Shown here piece after piece: positions 14,593 to 21,778 of a stretch of DNA of 21,778 nt. Position numbers and translations under genes: made by a program. The first letter of the stretch is position 1; every line of letters starts with the position of its first letter. The notes below the pieces were generated by a model. That model did not search any database and was not told the DNA's origin. It worked only from the letters and a program-made list of their open reading frames with translations. Location: assembly GCA_964580255.1 (NCBI GenBank), contig CAZOJX010000022.1:1-21778 (forward strand). Reading direction: 5' to 3'. This DNA comes from HGM12587 sp964580255 (GTDB lineage Bacteria > Bacillota > Clostridia > Lachnospirales > Lachnospiraceae).

Positions 14593-15763
14593 ACAGTTCC
14601 AGACTTCTTTTTAAGATTCCGTTCACATAGGCCAGAAAAGTTCCGTAATTTGTGATCGGTATTCCCTGATCCACCGCACACTGGGTACGATATCTTACTT
14701 CCCGTTCATTTAACATACAGCCGCCGCAATGGATCACCATGGCATAGCCGGTCAGATCTTCCGGAAATTCGGTGCCGCTGCAGGTTTCAATCTCAATGGT
14801 TTTTCCTGTATGTTTCCGAAGCAGGGCCGGGATCTTTACGGTACCGATATCGTTACACTGTCTGTGGTGGGTACACCCTTCGGCGATCAGAACCCGGTCT
14901 CCGTCTTTGAGATGTTCTATCGCTGCCGCTCCCGGTGCTGCCGCCTCCAGAAGTCCCTTATATCTCGCCATCAAAATGGAAAAGGACGTCAGCGGAACCT
15001 CCTTTGGCACCAGGGGAGCTACTTTATGAAACACCTGACTGTCAGTGATCACCACAGCCGGCTGTTCCTTTAGTCCTTCCATCGTCTTTTCCAGTTCACT
15101 TTCTTTCGTAACCACCGCAATGGCTCCTGCATCTAAAATATCCCGAATCGTCTGCTGCTGTGGCAGGATCAAACGTCCTTTCGGTGCTGCACTGTCAATT
15201 GGAACCACCAAAACCGCAAAATCTCCGGCCTTCAGTTTATCTCCGATGATCTTTTTATCAGAACCTTTTTCCTTTAGAGCGGCAATCCGCTCTTTCAGTT
15301 CAAAAATTCCTGTTCTGTTTTTTGCACTGACATAGATTTCCGAAGTCTCTGCATTCGGAATATCTTCCAAAAGATCCGATTTATTATATACTACAAGATA
15401 AGGAATCGATTTTTCCTGAAAAAGGCTCAAAAGTTCCTGATCACAGGCCTTTTTTCCTTCTTCGGCATCTACTACAAGCACTGCAATATCCGTCTTATTC
15501 AGCACCTGTCTTGTTTTTTTGACACGAAGGGTTCCTAAGCTTCCTTCATCATCAAATCCCGGTGTATCCATGATCATGACCGGACCTAAGGGAAGCAGCT
15601 CCATGGTCTTAAAGACCGGATCCGTCGTGGTTCCCTTGATCTCTGAAACCACCGAAAGTTCCTGATCGGTCACAGCATTGACAATGCTTGATTTCCCAGC
15701 ATTTCTCCGTCCAAAAAATCCAATGTGCGTTCTCTCACCTGTAGGTGTCTGATTCATTCCCAT
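14582..15763 (-). CDS. hydF: [FeFe]-hydrogenase H-cluster maturation GTPase HydF
   Basis: A 393-residue GTPase scaffold on which the 2Fe subcluster of the H-cluster is held before transfer to the hydrogenase. The N-terminal GTPase domain has P-loop 'GRRNAGKS' (18-25), 'DTPG', and 'NKSD'. The C-terminal third holds the [4Fe-4S] ligand pattern C-x-H ('EGCTHHRQCNDIG') and 'HCGGC'. I chose the MGMNQTPTGER start because homologues begin this way and AAAGGA lies 12 bp before it. The ATG at 15775, which overlaps the hydE stop as ATGA, has its ribosome site too close. It follows hydE directly and is the last gene of the pot-hyd operon. HydG, the third maturase, is not in the window. Confidence 0.95.
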   Translation of the reverse strand: MGMNQTPTGERTHIGFFGRRNAGKSSIVNAVTDQELSVVSEIKGTTTDPVFKTMELLPLGPVMIMDTPGFDDEGSLGTLRVKKTRQVLNKTDIAVLVVDAEEGKKACDQELLSLFQEKSIPYLVVYNKSDLLEDIPNAETSEIYVSAKNRTGIFELKERIAALKEKGSDKKIIGDKLKAGDFAVLVVPIDSAAPKGRLILPQQQTIRDILDAGAIAVVTKESELEKTMEGLKEQPAVVITDSQVFHKVAPLVPKEVPLTSFSILMARYKGLLEAAAPGAAAIEHLKDGDRVLIAEGCTHHRQCNDIGTVKIPALLRKHTGKTIEIETCSGTEFPEDLTGYAMVIHCGGCMLNEREVRYRTQCAVDQGIPITNYGTFLAYVNGILKRSLELFNT

Positions 15764-15771
15764 AGATCTTT

Positions 15772-16815
15772 TCATTCCTTTCTGAAATCCCCCCGGCCTA
15801 CGACCACCTCGTAGCCGATTTCCTGCATCTGTTTTCGCAGGGCTGCAATCCCCTCTGCAGCAGAAGACTCCGTACCTGCTTTTTCATCATACAGCATATA
15901 CTTTTTTCTCACTGAAAGAGGTGACAGATTCGGCATGACCACGTTACAGCCGGCTAAAACGCCCCGTTTTCTACCGTCAGGCTCCAGTGTTTCCAATGCA
16001 GTGGTTGCCGGAAGCATCACTCGAGGAAGCATAATTCTACAAAGAGCCAGAACAAACAGCGTCAGATCACTCGTTCCCTTTTCCTTATCCCGAAAAGGAG
16101 TATCCCGGTGTGGTAAAAACGGACCAATTCCAATCATTTCCGGCTGAAAGTTTTCTATAAATTTCATATCCTCTGCAAGGGTTTTGGCACTCTGCCCCGG
16201 ACTTCCGATCATAATTCCGCAGCCAGTCTGATAACCCAGTGATTTCAGCTCCCGAAGGCACTTCATACGATTTGACAGAGTCTGACATTTTGGGTGCAGC
16301 AGCTGATAATGAGCTTCATCTGCGGTTTCATGCCGAAGAAGATACCGGTCTGCCCCCGCTTCCTTCAAAGCCTCATAGGAAGCTCTGCTTCGCTCGCCCA
16401 AAGACAGGGTCACTGCACAATCCGGAAATCGGTTCTTAATCGTTTTTATGATCTCGCACATTCGCAGATCATCAAAATGAACGTCCTCACCGCTTTGCAG
16501 GACAAATGTACGAAATCCGTTTTCATATCCTTCCTGACAGCAGGTCAGAATATCCTCTAATTCCAATCGATATCTCTGACATGCCCGGTTGCTTTTTCTG
16601 ATTCCACAGTAATAGCAGTCATTTTTGCAGAAATTAGAAAATTCAATGATTCCCCGAAAGAATATCTGTTTCCCAAACTCCCGCACTGCGATTTCCTTGG
16701 AAAGTGCCGCCGCATTGTCCAGATCTTCTTTTGTATAGGTTGAAAACAGCTGCTCCCATTCCTCTAATGCCAGGGAATGCGTTTCCTTCAGTTTTTGGAT
16801 CAGCTTCTGATTCAT
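15772..16815 (-). CDS. hydE: [FeFe]-hydrogenase H-cluster maturation radical SAM enzyme HydE
   Basis: A 347-residue radical SAM enzyme. The CxxxCxxC motif is C63, C67 and C70 in 'CKNDCYYC', preceded by 'FFRGIIEFSN', which is characteristic of HydE. 'GCGIMIGSPGQ' and 'IGIGPFLPHRDTPF' follow in the barrel, and 'AGCNVVMPNLSP' lies near the end. HydE acts with HydG and HydF to build the dithiolate-bridged diiron subcluster of [FeFe]-hydrogenase. The C-terminal cysteine cluster seen in some homologues is absent here; it is known to be dispensable. The gene starts 20 bp after the potCD stop with GAGGTGA as ribosome site, which suggests cotranscription with the polyamine genes. Confidence 0.95.
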   Translation of the reverse strand: MNQKLIQKLKETHSLALEEWEQLFSTYTKEDLDNAAALSKEIAVREFGKQIFFRGIIEFSNFCKNDCYYCGIRKSNRACQRYRLELEDILTCCQEGYENGFRTFVLQSGEDVHFDDLRMCEIIKTIKNRFPDCAVTLSLGERSRASYEALKEAGADRYLLRHETADEAHYQLLHPKCQTLSNRMKCLRELKSLGYQTGCGIMIGSPGQSAKTLAEDMKFIENFQPEMIGIGPFLPHRDTPFRDKEKGTSDLTLFVLALCRIMLPRVMLPATTALETLEPDGRKRGVLAGCNVVMPNLSPLSVRKKYMLYDEKAGTESSAAEGIAALRKQMQEIGYEVVVGRGDFRKE

Positions 16816-16835
16816 GGGTGGTCACCTCTGCTTTT

Positions 16836-18734
16836 TTATCGGTTCACATTACTTGCAGCAATCTTCACCTTGCTCCATAAGTTACTGATGATCTTTCTCG
16901 TTGCTGCATTAAATTCAAATACTTCATCACTTTCATGTCCGGTTCTTGGAAGATATGCGTTGATGCCTTCATAAGTTCCGCCTTCTCCGGAAAGTTCTTC
17001 CATGACTTCTTTGTTTGGTGAAGTATATCCTACATAACTGGAATTATCATAAGCCCCTTCATAGCTGCATACGTAATTCATAAATTCATGAGCAAGTGCT
17101 GTATTTTCCGCATTGGACGGAATGACCATACCATCTACCCAGAAATTAGTTCCCGTCTGTGGCATATAGAAGCCCATGTTTTCATTTTCGCTCATAATAT
17201 AGGCAGCATCTCCGGAATAAACGATTCCCAGGGCTTTACGTCCCTGTGCCATATTATCGATGATCTCATCTGTTACAATTTCCGGATTCATAGTTTCCAC
17301 GCACTGCACCAGCCATTCATAAGCCTGATCAAGCTTTGCCTGGTCTTCTGTATTCATGGAATATCCTAGCGCCTTCAACGCCATCATAAAGGAGTCTCTC
17401 TCGGAATCATAAAGATAGATATCTCCCCGATATTTCTCGTCCAGGAAAATGTTAAATCCTTTTTCTTCCAGTTCTTCTTCACTGACCTTTGTGGTGTCAT
17501 AAACGATCCCTACGGTTCCCCAGAAATATGGAACAGAATACACATTTTCCGGATCATAGGACAGATTCAGCACCTCTTCCACCAAAAGATCGAAACCGTC
17601 TAATTTGTCTTTATCCAGCGGCTGTACCAAATCTTCCGAGATCAGACGCTGAATCATGTAATCGCTCGGAATTGCCACATCATAGGCTTCTCCGTTGGCA
17701 ATCTTAATGTACATCTGTTCATTAGAATCAAAAAGATCCATGATCACCTTCGCTCCGGTCTGCTTTTCAAAATTCTGAATGAGATTTTCTCCGGTATATT
17801 CCCCTGCATTGTATACCCGCAGAGTCTGTCCTTCATACGGCAGAGAAGATGTTCCCATGCCGCCTTTCATCACAAAAAGACCGAGGATCAGTACCAGAGC
17901 TGCGCCTGCCGGGATTGCAAATACAACCTTTGCGCTTTTTCCCTTTTCCTGACGTTTGGAAGCCAGCACAGGCAGGAAATTGATTGCCAGCAAAGCAATG
18001 CTGATGATCACAACAACCAAGGTGGAGATCGCATTGATGCTCGGGTTGACACGTTTGCTCATAGTATAAACCATGATACTTAAGTTTTTGACACCCTGTC
18101 CGGTTACGAAATAGGAAATGATAAAATCGTCTACAGACATGGTAAATGCGATCAAAGCACCGGAAACGATTCCCGGAGTGATCTGCGGTACAATTACCTT
18201 TGTCAATGCCTGCACCGGTGTTGCTCCCAGATCCATGGCTGCATCAGCAAGGTTTGGATCCAGAGAACGAACCTTCGGCATTACTGAAAGCATGACATAA
18301 GGAATACAAAAAGCAATGTGTGCCAAAAGCATGGTCGCATAACCTTTTTCTACTTTAAATGTGATAAAAAGCAGCATAAATCCAATGGCGGTAACGATTT
18401 CCGGATTCATCATCGGCAGATTGTTGATCTGCGCCATCACTTCCCGGACCACCCTTCTGGACTTGCTCAGTCCGATGGCCGCAATGGTACCTACCACTGT
18501 AGAAACTGCTGTTGCGATCAGGGCCACACTGAATGTGGTGTAAAGTGCTTCCATCATATCTCTGGATTCCAGCATATGCCGATACCAGCGCAGCGAAAAG
18601 CCGGTAAAGGTCGTCAGAGATTTCCCGTCATTAAAGGAAAAAATGATCATATAAAGGATCGGTGCGTAGAAGAACAGGATCAACAGGAACATCATGATCC
18701 TTCCAAAGGTATTTTTTTCTTTTTTCTGTTTCAT
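16836..18734 (-). CDS. potCD: polyamine ABC transporter permease-binding protein fusion (PotC-PotD)
   Basis: A 632-residue fusion. Residues 1-260 are a PotC-type inner-membrane permease with about six membrane spans and the EAA loop 'DAAMDLGATPVQALTKVIVPQI' (164-185), which contacts the ATPase. A seventh hydrophobic span (about 269-289) follows. Residues 300-632 are a PotD-like solute-binding domain ('LRVYNAGEYTGENLIQNFEKQTG', 'YDVAIPSDYMI', 'SVPYFWGTVGIVYD'). The extra span puts the binding domain outside the membrane, so no lipoprotein anchor is needed. PotCD fusions occur in several Firmicutes. It starts 5 bp after the potB stop and works with PotA and PotB to import spermidine or putrescine. 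The exact polyamine cannot be read. Confidence 0.94.
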   Translation of the reverse strand: MKQKKEKNTFGRIMMFLLILFFYAPILYMIIFSFNDGKSLTTFTGFSLRWYRHMLESRDMMEALYTTFSVALIATAVSTVVGTIAAIGLSKSRRVVREVMAQINNLPMMNPEIVTAIGFMLLFITFKVEKGYATMLLAHIAFCIPYVMLSVMPKVRSLDPNLADAAMDLGATPVQALTKVIVPQITPGIVSGALIAFTMSVDDFIISYFVTGQGVKNLSIMVYTMSKRVNPSINAISTLVVVIISIALLAINFLPVLASKRQEKGKSAKVVFAIPAGAALVLILGLFVMKGGMGTSSLPYEGQTLRVYNAGEYTGENLIQNFEKQTGAKVIMDLFDSNEQMYIKIANGEAYDVAIPSDYMIQRLISEDLVQPLDKDKLDGFDLLVEEVLNLSYDPENVYSVPYFWGTVGIVYDTTKVSEEELEEKGFNIFLDEKYRGDIYLYDSERDSFMMALKALGYSMNTEDQAKLDQAYEWLVQCVETMNPEIVTDEIIDNMAQGRKALGIVYSGDAAYIMSENENMGFYMPQTGTNFWVDGMVIPSNAENTALAHEFMNYVCSYEGAYDNSSYVGYTSPNKEVMEELSGEGGTYEGINAYLPRTGHESDEVFEFNAATRKIISNLWSKVKIAASNVNR

Positions 18735-18739
18735 GATCC

Positions 18740-19579
18740 TTAGTCTTCCTCCTTCCCGCCCTGATTTTTCTTTTCGATATTTCTAACCAGCATCATCATT
18801 AACATCATAACGATGGCAATGATCATGGAAATGGCACTTCCGAAGTTCCATTCTCCTGCAGTAATGAACTGATTTTCAATGAGATTTCCGATAAGGAAAT
18901 ACTGTCCGCCACCCAAAAGCTTTGGTATGAAGAAGGAGCTGACCGCCGGTAAAAATACCAGCGTGATTCCGTTGATCACACCCGGCAGAGATAATGGGAA
19001 AATAACTCTTTTGAAAGTCTGAGAACCGGTTGCCCCCAGATCCGCTGCTGCCTCGATCAAAGAGTGATCCATCTTACATAAAGAAGTATTGATCTGCAGG
19101 ATCATAAACGGCAAAAAGTTATACACCATACCAAGGAGCACTGCTCCCTCTGTGTAAAGAAGCTCCACATTCCGGAATCCAAGCAGTCCCAGAAGTGACT
19201 GAATGATACCTCCGTCACTTAAAATCCCGATCCAGGCATAGGTACGCACCAGCGCATTGATCCAGGTCGGAAGGGTGATCGCCAGTACAAAAAAGTTCTG
19301 AACCCCTTCTCTGCATTTGGAAATGTAATATGCGATCGGGTAGCCAATCAGCAGGCAAATGATCGTTGTTTTTACTGCGATCACCAGAGATCTCCATAAG
19401 ATCAAAAGGAAATCCGGATCTGTAAAAAATTTCTTATAATGTTCCAGCGTAAAGGAAAAGGAAATGATCGCATTTCCCTGCTGCATAAACGAATACATCG
19501 CGATCAATGCCATCGGCAGAACCAGCATCATCGCAGCCCATACAATATATGGAATCGCTAAATGTGAGAATTTTTTCAT
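18740..19579 (-). CDS. potB: spermidine/putrescine ABC transporter permease PotB
   Basis: A 279-residue membrane protein with about six spans. The EAA motif for ATPase docking is 'EAAADLGATGSQTFKRVIFPLSLPGV' in the second half, and 'PIAYYISKCREG...LPTWINALVRTYAWIGIL' is typical of PotB. Its ATG shares one base with the potA stop codon (TAATG), so translation is coupled. It pairs with the permease half of PotCD to form the channel. Confidence 0.95.
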   Translation of the reverse strand: MKKFSHLAIPYIVWAAMMLVLPMALIAMYSFMQQGNAIISFSFTLEHYKKFFTDPDFLLILWRSLVIAVKTTIICLLIGYPIAYYISKCREGVQNFFVLAITLPTWINALVRTYAWIGILSDGGIIQSLLGLLGFRNVELLYTEGAVLLGMVYNFLPFMILQINTSLCKMDHSLIEAAADLGATGSQTFKRVIFPLSLPGVINGITLVFLPAVSSFFIPKLLGGGQYFLIGNLIENQFITAGEWNFGSAISMIIAIVMMLMMMLVRNIEKKNQGGKEED

Positions 19580-21159
19580 TATTCAAAAACCATCCTTGAC
19601 ATAACATGAATATCTTCCGGGAAGAAGGTCAGTCCGACTTCTTCTCCAACTGCTGAGTAATCGGTTGTATGAATCTTAAATTCACGTCCGGTAGTGGAGA
19701 AAGTGACTTTATAAACACCTTCTTTGACATCTTCCGGATCAAAATCATAGTCAACACTGATGTCGATGCTCTGATCTTCATTGCTCAGCTTCCAGCCCTG
19801 TGCATTGGCCCAGGTTTTGATATCCGTATCCAGTGCCTGGGATTCCAGGATCTCGTCTACCGTTTTAAAAAAGTTAAAGGCCATGATCGCTTCATTGGCT
19901 TTTTCATTTTTTACGAATGGCTGATTTACCACAAAGATATTTTTCTCAATACTGGTGCCTCCGGCAGTGTAGAAAGTAACCGGATAGCGGCCGATTTCTT
20001 CCTGAATTTCATATTCCACCTTTGCAATGGAGGTATATTCATCAGTTTCCGGATTCCATGCCTGTGCATTGGACAATGCGATGATCTCTTTATCGTCCAG
20101 ATTTTTTACATCTTCAATATCCACATAGAAGTTGTTTGCACTGATCTTTTCTTTTCCGTCTTCGCTGGTCACATCATGGTTATGGATCACATGCATGTTT
20201 ACCGTCACAGAGGTTCCCGGAACAGTTTCCACGATGATCTCATAGTGAACCCCTTTAAACAGGGTGCTCAATACCTCTCCGGTCATTTTTCCCTGTTCCA
20301 CCGGAACGATATCGATATCTTCCGGACGGATCACAACCTCTACTTTTTCCTCTTTTTTGAACCCAAAATCCACACAGTCAAATACTTTATCATCAAAACG
20401 AACCTTGTAGTCTTCCAGCATTACACCCGGGATAATGTTGCTCTCTCCAATGAAGTTGGCTACATAACGGTTTGCCGGCTCATTATAGATTTCTTCCGGT
20501 GTTCCTACCTGCTGGATCTCGCCGCCCTTCATGACTACGATTTTATCTGACATTGTCAGTGCTTCTTCCTGATCGTGGGTAACGAAAATGAAGGTAATAC
20601 CAACCTCCTGCTGGATTCTTTTTAATTCATACTGCATTTCTTTTCGGAGCTTTAAGTCAAGGGCTGCCAACGGCTCGTCCAAAAGAAGCACCTTCGGCTC
20701 ATTGACCAGGGCTCTGGCAATGGCAACACGCTGCTGCTGACCGCCGGAAAGGAGGGTCACATTTTTCTTTTCATAGCCTTCCAGACCGATGAGCTTTAAC
20801 ATTTTCATAACCTTCTGGTCAATAACGTCCTTACTCATTTTTTTAATATGAAGTCCGAACGCAATATTTTCATAAACGCTTAAATGTGGGAACAGTGCGT
20901 ATTTCTGGAATACGGTATTTAATTCTCTTTCATACGGCGGTTTTTTGCTGATCTCCTCTCCGTCGAAGATCACACTTCCCTCATCGGCATCTAAAAATCC
21001 GCCCAAAATTCTTAAAAGGGTTGTTTTTCCGCATCCGGACGGGCCTAAAAGCGTCACAAACTCTTTTTCATAAATGTCCAGATTGACACCTTTTAAAATA
21101 ATCTGTCCATCAAAGTTTTTTACAATATTTCGAAACTCGATCAGTTTTTTCTTTTCCAT
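19579..21159 (-). CDS. potA: spermidine/putrescine ABC transporter ATPase PotA, with a long insertion in the TOBE region
   Basis: A 526-residue ATPase, about 150-170 residues longer than usual PotA. The nucleotide-binding domain is intact: Walker A 'GPSGCGKT' (39-46), Q-loop near 'VFQKYALFPH', signature 'LSGGQ' (137-141), Walker B 'VLLLDEP' (157-163) and H195. A TOBE region follows ('VEVVIRPEDIDIVP', 'GEVLSTLFKGVHYEIIVE'). Its last strand, 'VGEEVGLTFFPEDIHVM', occurs only at 504-520. In between, about 326-497 is an insertion of two similar beta-rich repeats, each with a 'NAQ-W' motif and a '(Y/V)xVTF-T-G' strand resembling bacterial Ig-like domains. The protein stays in frame and is followed by potB with coupled translation, so it is probably functional. 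AGGAGG precedes the ATG. Confidence 0.95.
   Translation of the reverse strand: MEKKKLIEFRNIVKNFDGQIILKGVNLDIYEKEFVTLLGPSGCGKTTLLRILGGFLDADEGSVIFDGEEISKKPPYERELNTVFQKYALFPHLSVYENIAFGLHIKKMSKDVIDQKVMKMLKLIGLEGYEKKNVTLLSGGQQQRVAIARALVNEPKVLLLDEPLAALDLKLRKEMQYELKRIQQEVGITFIFVTHDQEEALTMSDKIVVMKGGEIQQVGTPEEIYNEPANRYVANFIGESNIIPGVMLEDYKVRFDDKVFDCVDFGFKKEEKVEVVIRPEDIDIVPVEQGKMTGEVLSTLFKGVHYEIIVETVPGTSVTVNMHVIHNHDVTSEDGKEKISANNFYVDIEDVKNLDDKEIIALSNAQAWNPETDEYTSIAKVEYEIQEEIGRYPVTFYTAGGTSIEKNIFVVNQPFVKNEKANEAIMAFNFFKTVDEILESQALDTDIKTWANAQGWKLSNEDQSIDISVDYDFDPEDVKEGVYKVTFSTTGREFKIHTTDYSAVGEEVGLTFFPEDIHVMSRMVFE
19669..20184 (-). repeat. two tandem Ig-like repeats inserted in PotA
   Basis: PotA residues about 344-411 and 428-497 align by eye. 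'SNAQAWN' matches 'ANAQGWK', and 'GRYPVTFYTAGGTSIEKNIF' matches 'GVYKVTFSTTGREFKI'. The second repeat runs straight into the last TOBE strand. The resemblance to surface-protein Ig-like repeats is my reading; the site is in a protein that acts on the cytoplasmic face. Confidence 0.6.
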
Positions 21160-21171
21160 CTATCAAACCTC

Positions 21172-21705
21172 CTAGAACATGGGCGGATTGGTGATCCAAA
21201 GCACCAATGCCTCACTGCTTCCGTGATTATATAAATAATGACTTGTTTTACCGTTGATATAAAACGTATCTTTTGCTTTCAGCTTATATTTTTTGTTGTC
21301 CCGTACCAAAGTAACCGTTCCCTTTAAGACATAACCAAATTCCTCTCCAAAATGAGAACTCATTTCATGGCTTTTGCCCTTTGGTGCCAGTGTCAAAAGG
21401 ATCGGCTCCATTTCATTTTTCTGCGCATTGGGAACGATCCACTCGATCTGATATTCCTCCTTCGTATCCACGAAAAAGTCCTTCTGAGTGAACACAACCT
21501 TTTCTTCTTCCTCCTCATGGAAAAATTCCGACAAATTGGTTCCCAGTGCCTCTAAAATATCCTCCAATGTGGAGATACTGGGGCTCGTAAGATTTCGTTC
21601 CAGCTGAGATAAAAATCCCTTGGTCAGTTCGCTGCGGGACGCCAGATCTTCTAATGTCAGATCATTCTGCAGACGCAGCTGCCTGATCTTTTTCCCGATG
21701 TCCAT
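21172..21705 (-). CDS. XRE-family regulator with cupin domain (PuuR-like), polyamine operon
   Basis: A 177-residue regulator. Residues 6-60 are a helix-turn-helix of the Cro/C1 type ('RLQNDLTLEDLASRSELTKGFLSQLER'). Residues about 104-172 are a cupin barrel ('GEEFGYVLKGTVTLV', 'DTFYINGKTSHYLYN'). This layout is shared with the putrescine regulator PuuR and with regulators heading pot operons in Firmicutes. It is the first gene of the operon, 12 bp before potA, and has AAGGAGGAG before its ATG. A 17-bp palindrome in its leader is the likely operator, so it probably represses its own operon when polyamines are plentiful. The ligand is inferred from context. Confidence 0.9.
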   Translation of the reverse strand: MDIGKKIRQLRLQNDLTLEDLASRSELTKGFLSQLERNLTSPSISTLEDILEALGTNLSEFFHEEEEEKVVFTQKDFFVDTKEEYQIEWIVPNAQKNEMEPILLTLAPKGKSHEMSSHFGEEFGYVLKGTVTLVRDNKKYKLKAKDTFYINGKTSHYLYNHGSSEALVLWITNPPMF

Positions 21706-21720
21706 GAAGCTCCTCCTTCT

Positions 21721-21737
21721 GTTTGGTATTACTAAAC
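21721..21737. promoter_or_regulatory. palindromic operator of the pot operon
   Basis: GTTTGGTATTACTAAAC is a 17-bp palindrome with one mismatched pair around a central T. It lies 15 bp upstream of the regulator's start codon, between the predicted promoter and the ribosome site. It is the expected kind of site for an autoregulating XRE-family repressor. Confidence 0.6.
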
Positions 21738-21765
21738 AATTTTTTTATTTATATATACTTTTTTC

Positions 21766-21771
21766 ATTATA
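21766..21771 (-). promoter_or_regulatory. candidate -10 of the pot-hyd operon promoter
   Basis: The minus strand reads TATAAT, 61 bp before the regulator's ATG, with an AT-rich leader. The -35 would lie beyond the window edge, so the call rests on the -10 alone. Other AT-rich hexamers (TATATA) nearby could serve instead. Confidence 0.4.
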
Positions 21772-21778
21772 CATAATC

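Noticed and set aside
19669..20550. A 293-codon open frame on the plus strand
   Set aside because: It lies wholly antisense to potA, has no recognisable domain, and its amino-acid make-up (rich in F, I, H, D) is what the complement of the potA coding frame gives.
1..21778. tRNA, rRNA, CRISPR, insertion sequences, phage genes, riboswitches
   Set aside because: Looked for by eye on both strands; no cloverleaf, repeat-spacer array, transposase motif or known aptamer pattern was recognised.

Overview
The window reads as a chromosomal segment of a strictly anaerobic gut member of the Lachnospiraceae (Clostridia). I infer this from the gene content and moderate GC content; no 16S or other marker is present. 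The supporting signs are [FeFe]-hydrogenase maturation genes, a flavodiiron O2/NO reductase, a fused permease/binding-protein polyamine transporter, several glycoside hydrolases with AraC-type regulators, and strong AGGAGG-type ribosome binding sites. There are no tRNA, rRNA, CRISPR or insertion-sequence features, and no gene-free stretch longer than 300 bp.

Positions 1-3330: a glycoside locus. A GPH-family sugar symporter and the N-terminal part of a GH78-type alpha-L-rhamnosidase lie on the minus strand. They are transcribed divergently from an AraC/cupin regulator, which ends in a bidirectional terminator. The rhamnosidase frame stops 63 bp before the window edge, before any catalytic domain.

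Positions 3335-5937: a stress module. A Crp/Fnr-type regulator with a consensus sigma-A promoter is followed by a three-domain flavodiiron protein (diiron/flavodoxin core, flavin reductase, rubredoxin). A 13-bp palindrome sits where the -35 box of the flavodiiron promoter should be, which suggests direct control.

Positions 5978-12618: a second glycoside locus. A PTS EIIBC permease, a large GH106-like glycoside hydrolase and a GH1 6-phospho-beta-glucosidase form a minus-strand operon. A second AraC/cupin regulator is divergent from it. The layout fits uptake and phosphorylation of a glycoside followed by cytoplasmic cleavage.

Positions 12639-14592: a monoacylglycerol-lipase-like hydrolase (minus) and an aldo/keto reductase with a C-terminal 2[4Fe-4S] ferredoxin domain (plus). 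They are driven from heavily overlapping divergent promoters.

Positions 14582-21778: an apparent minus-strand operon in the order XRE/cupin regulator, potA, potB, potCD fusion, hydE, hydF. It couples polyamine uptake with [FeFe]-hydrogenase H-cluster maturation. potA carries about 170 extra residues inside its C-terminal TOBE region, made of two similar Ig-like repeats; this is the least expected protein feature in the window. hydF and the ferredoxin-fused reductase overlap tail to tail by 11 bp.
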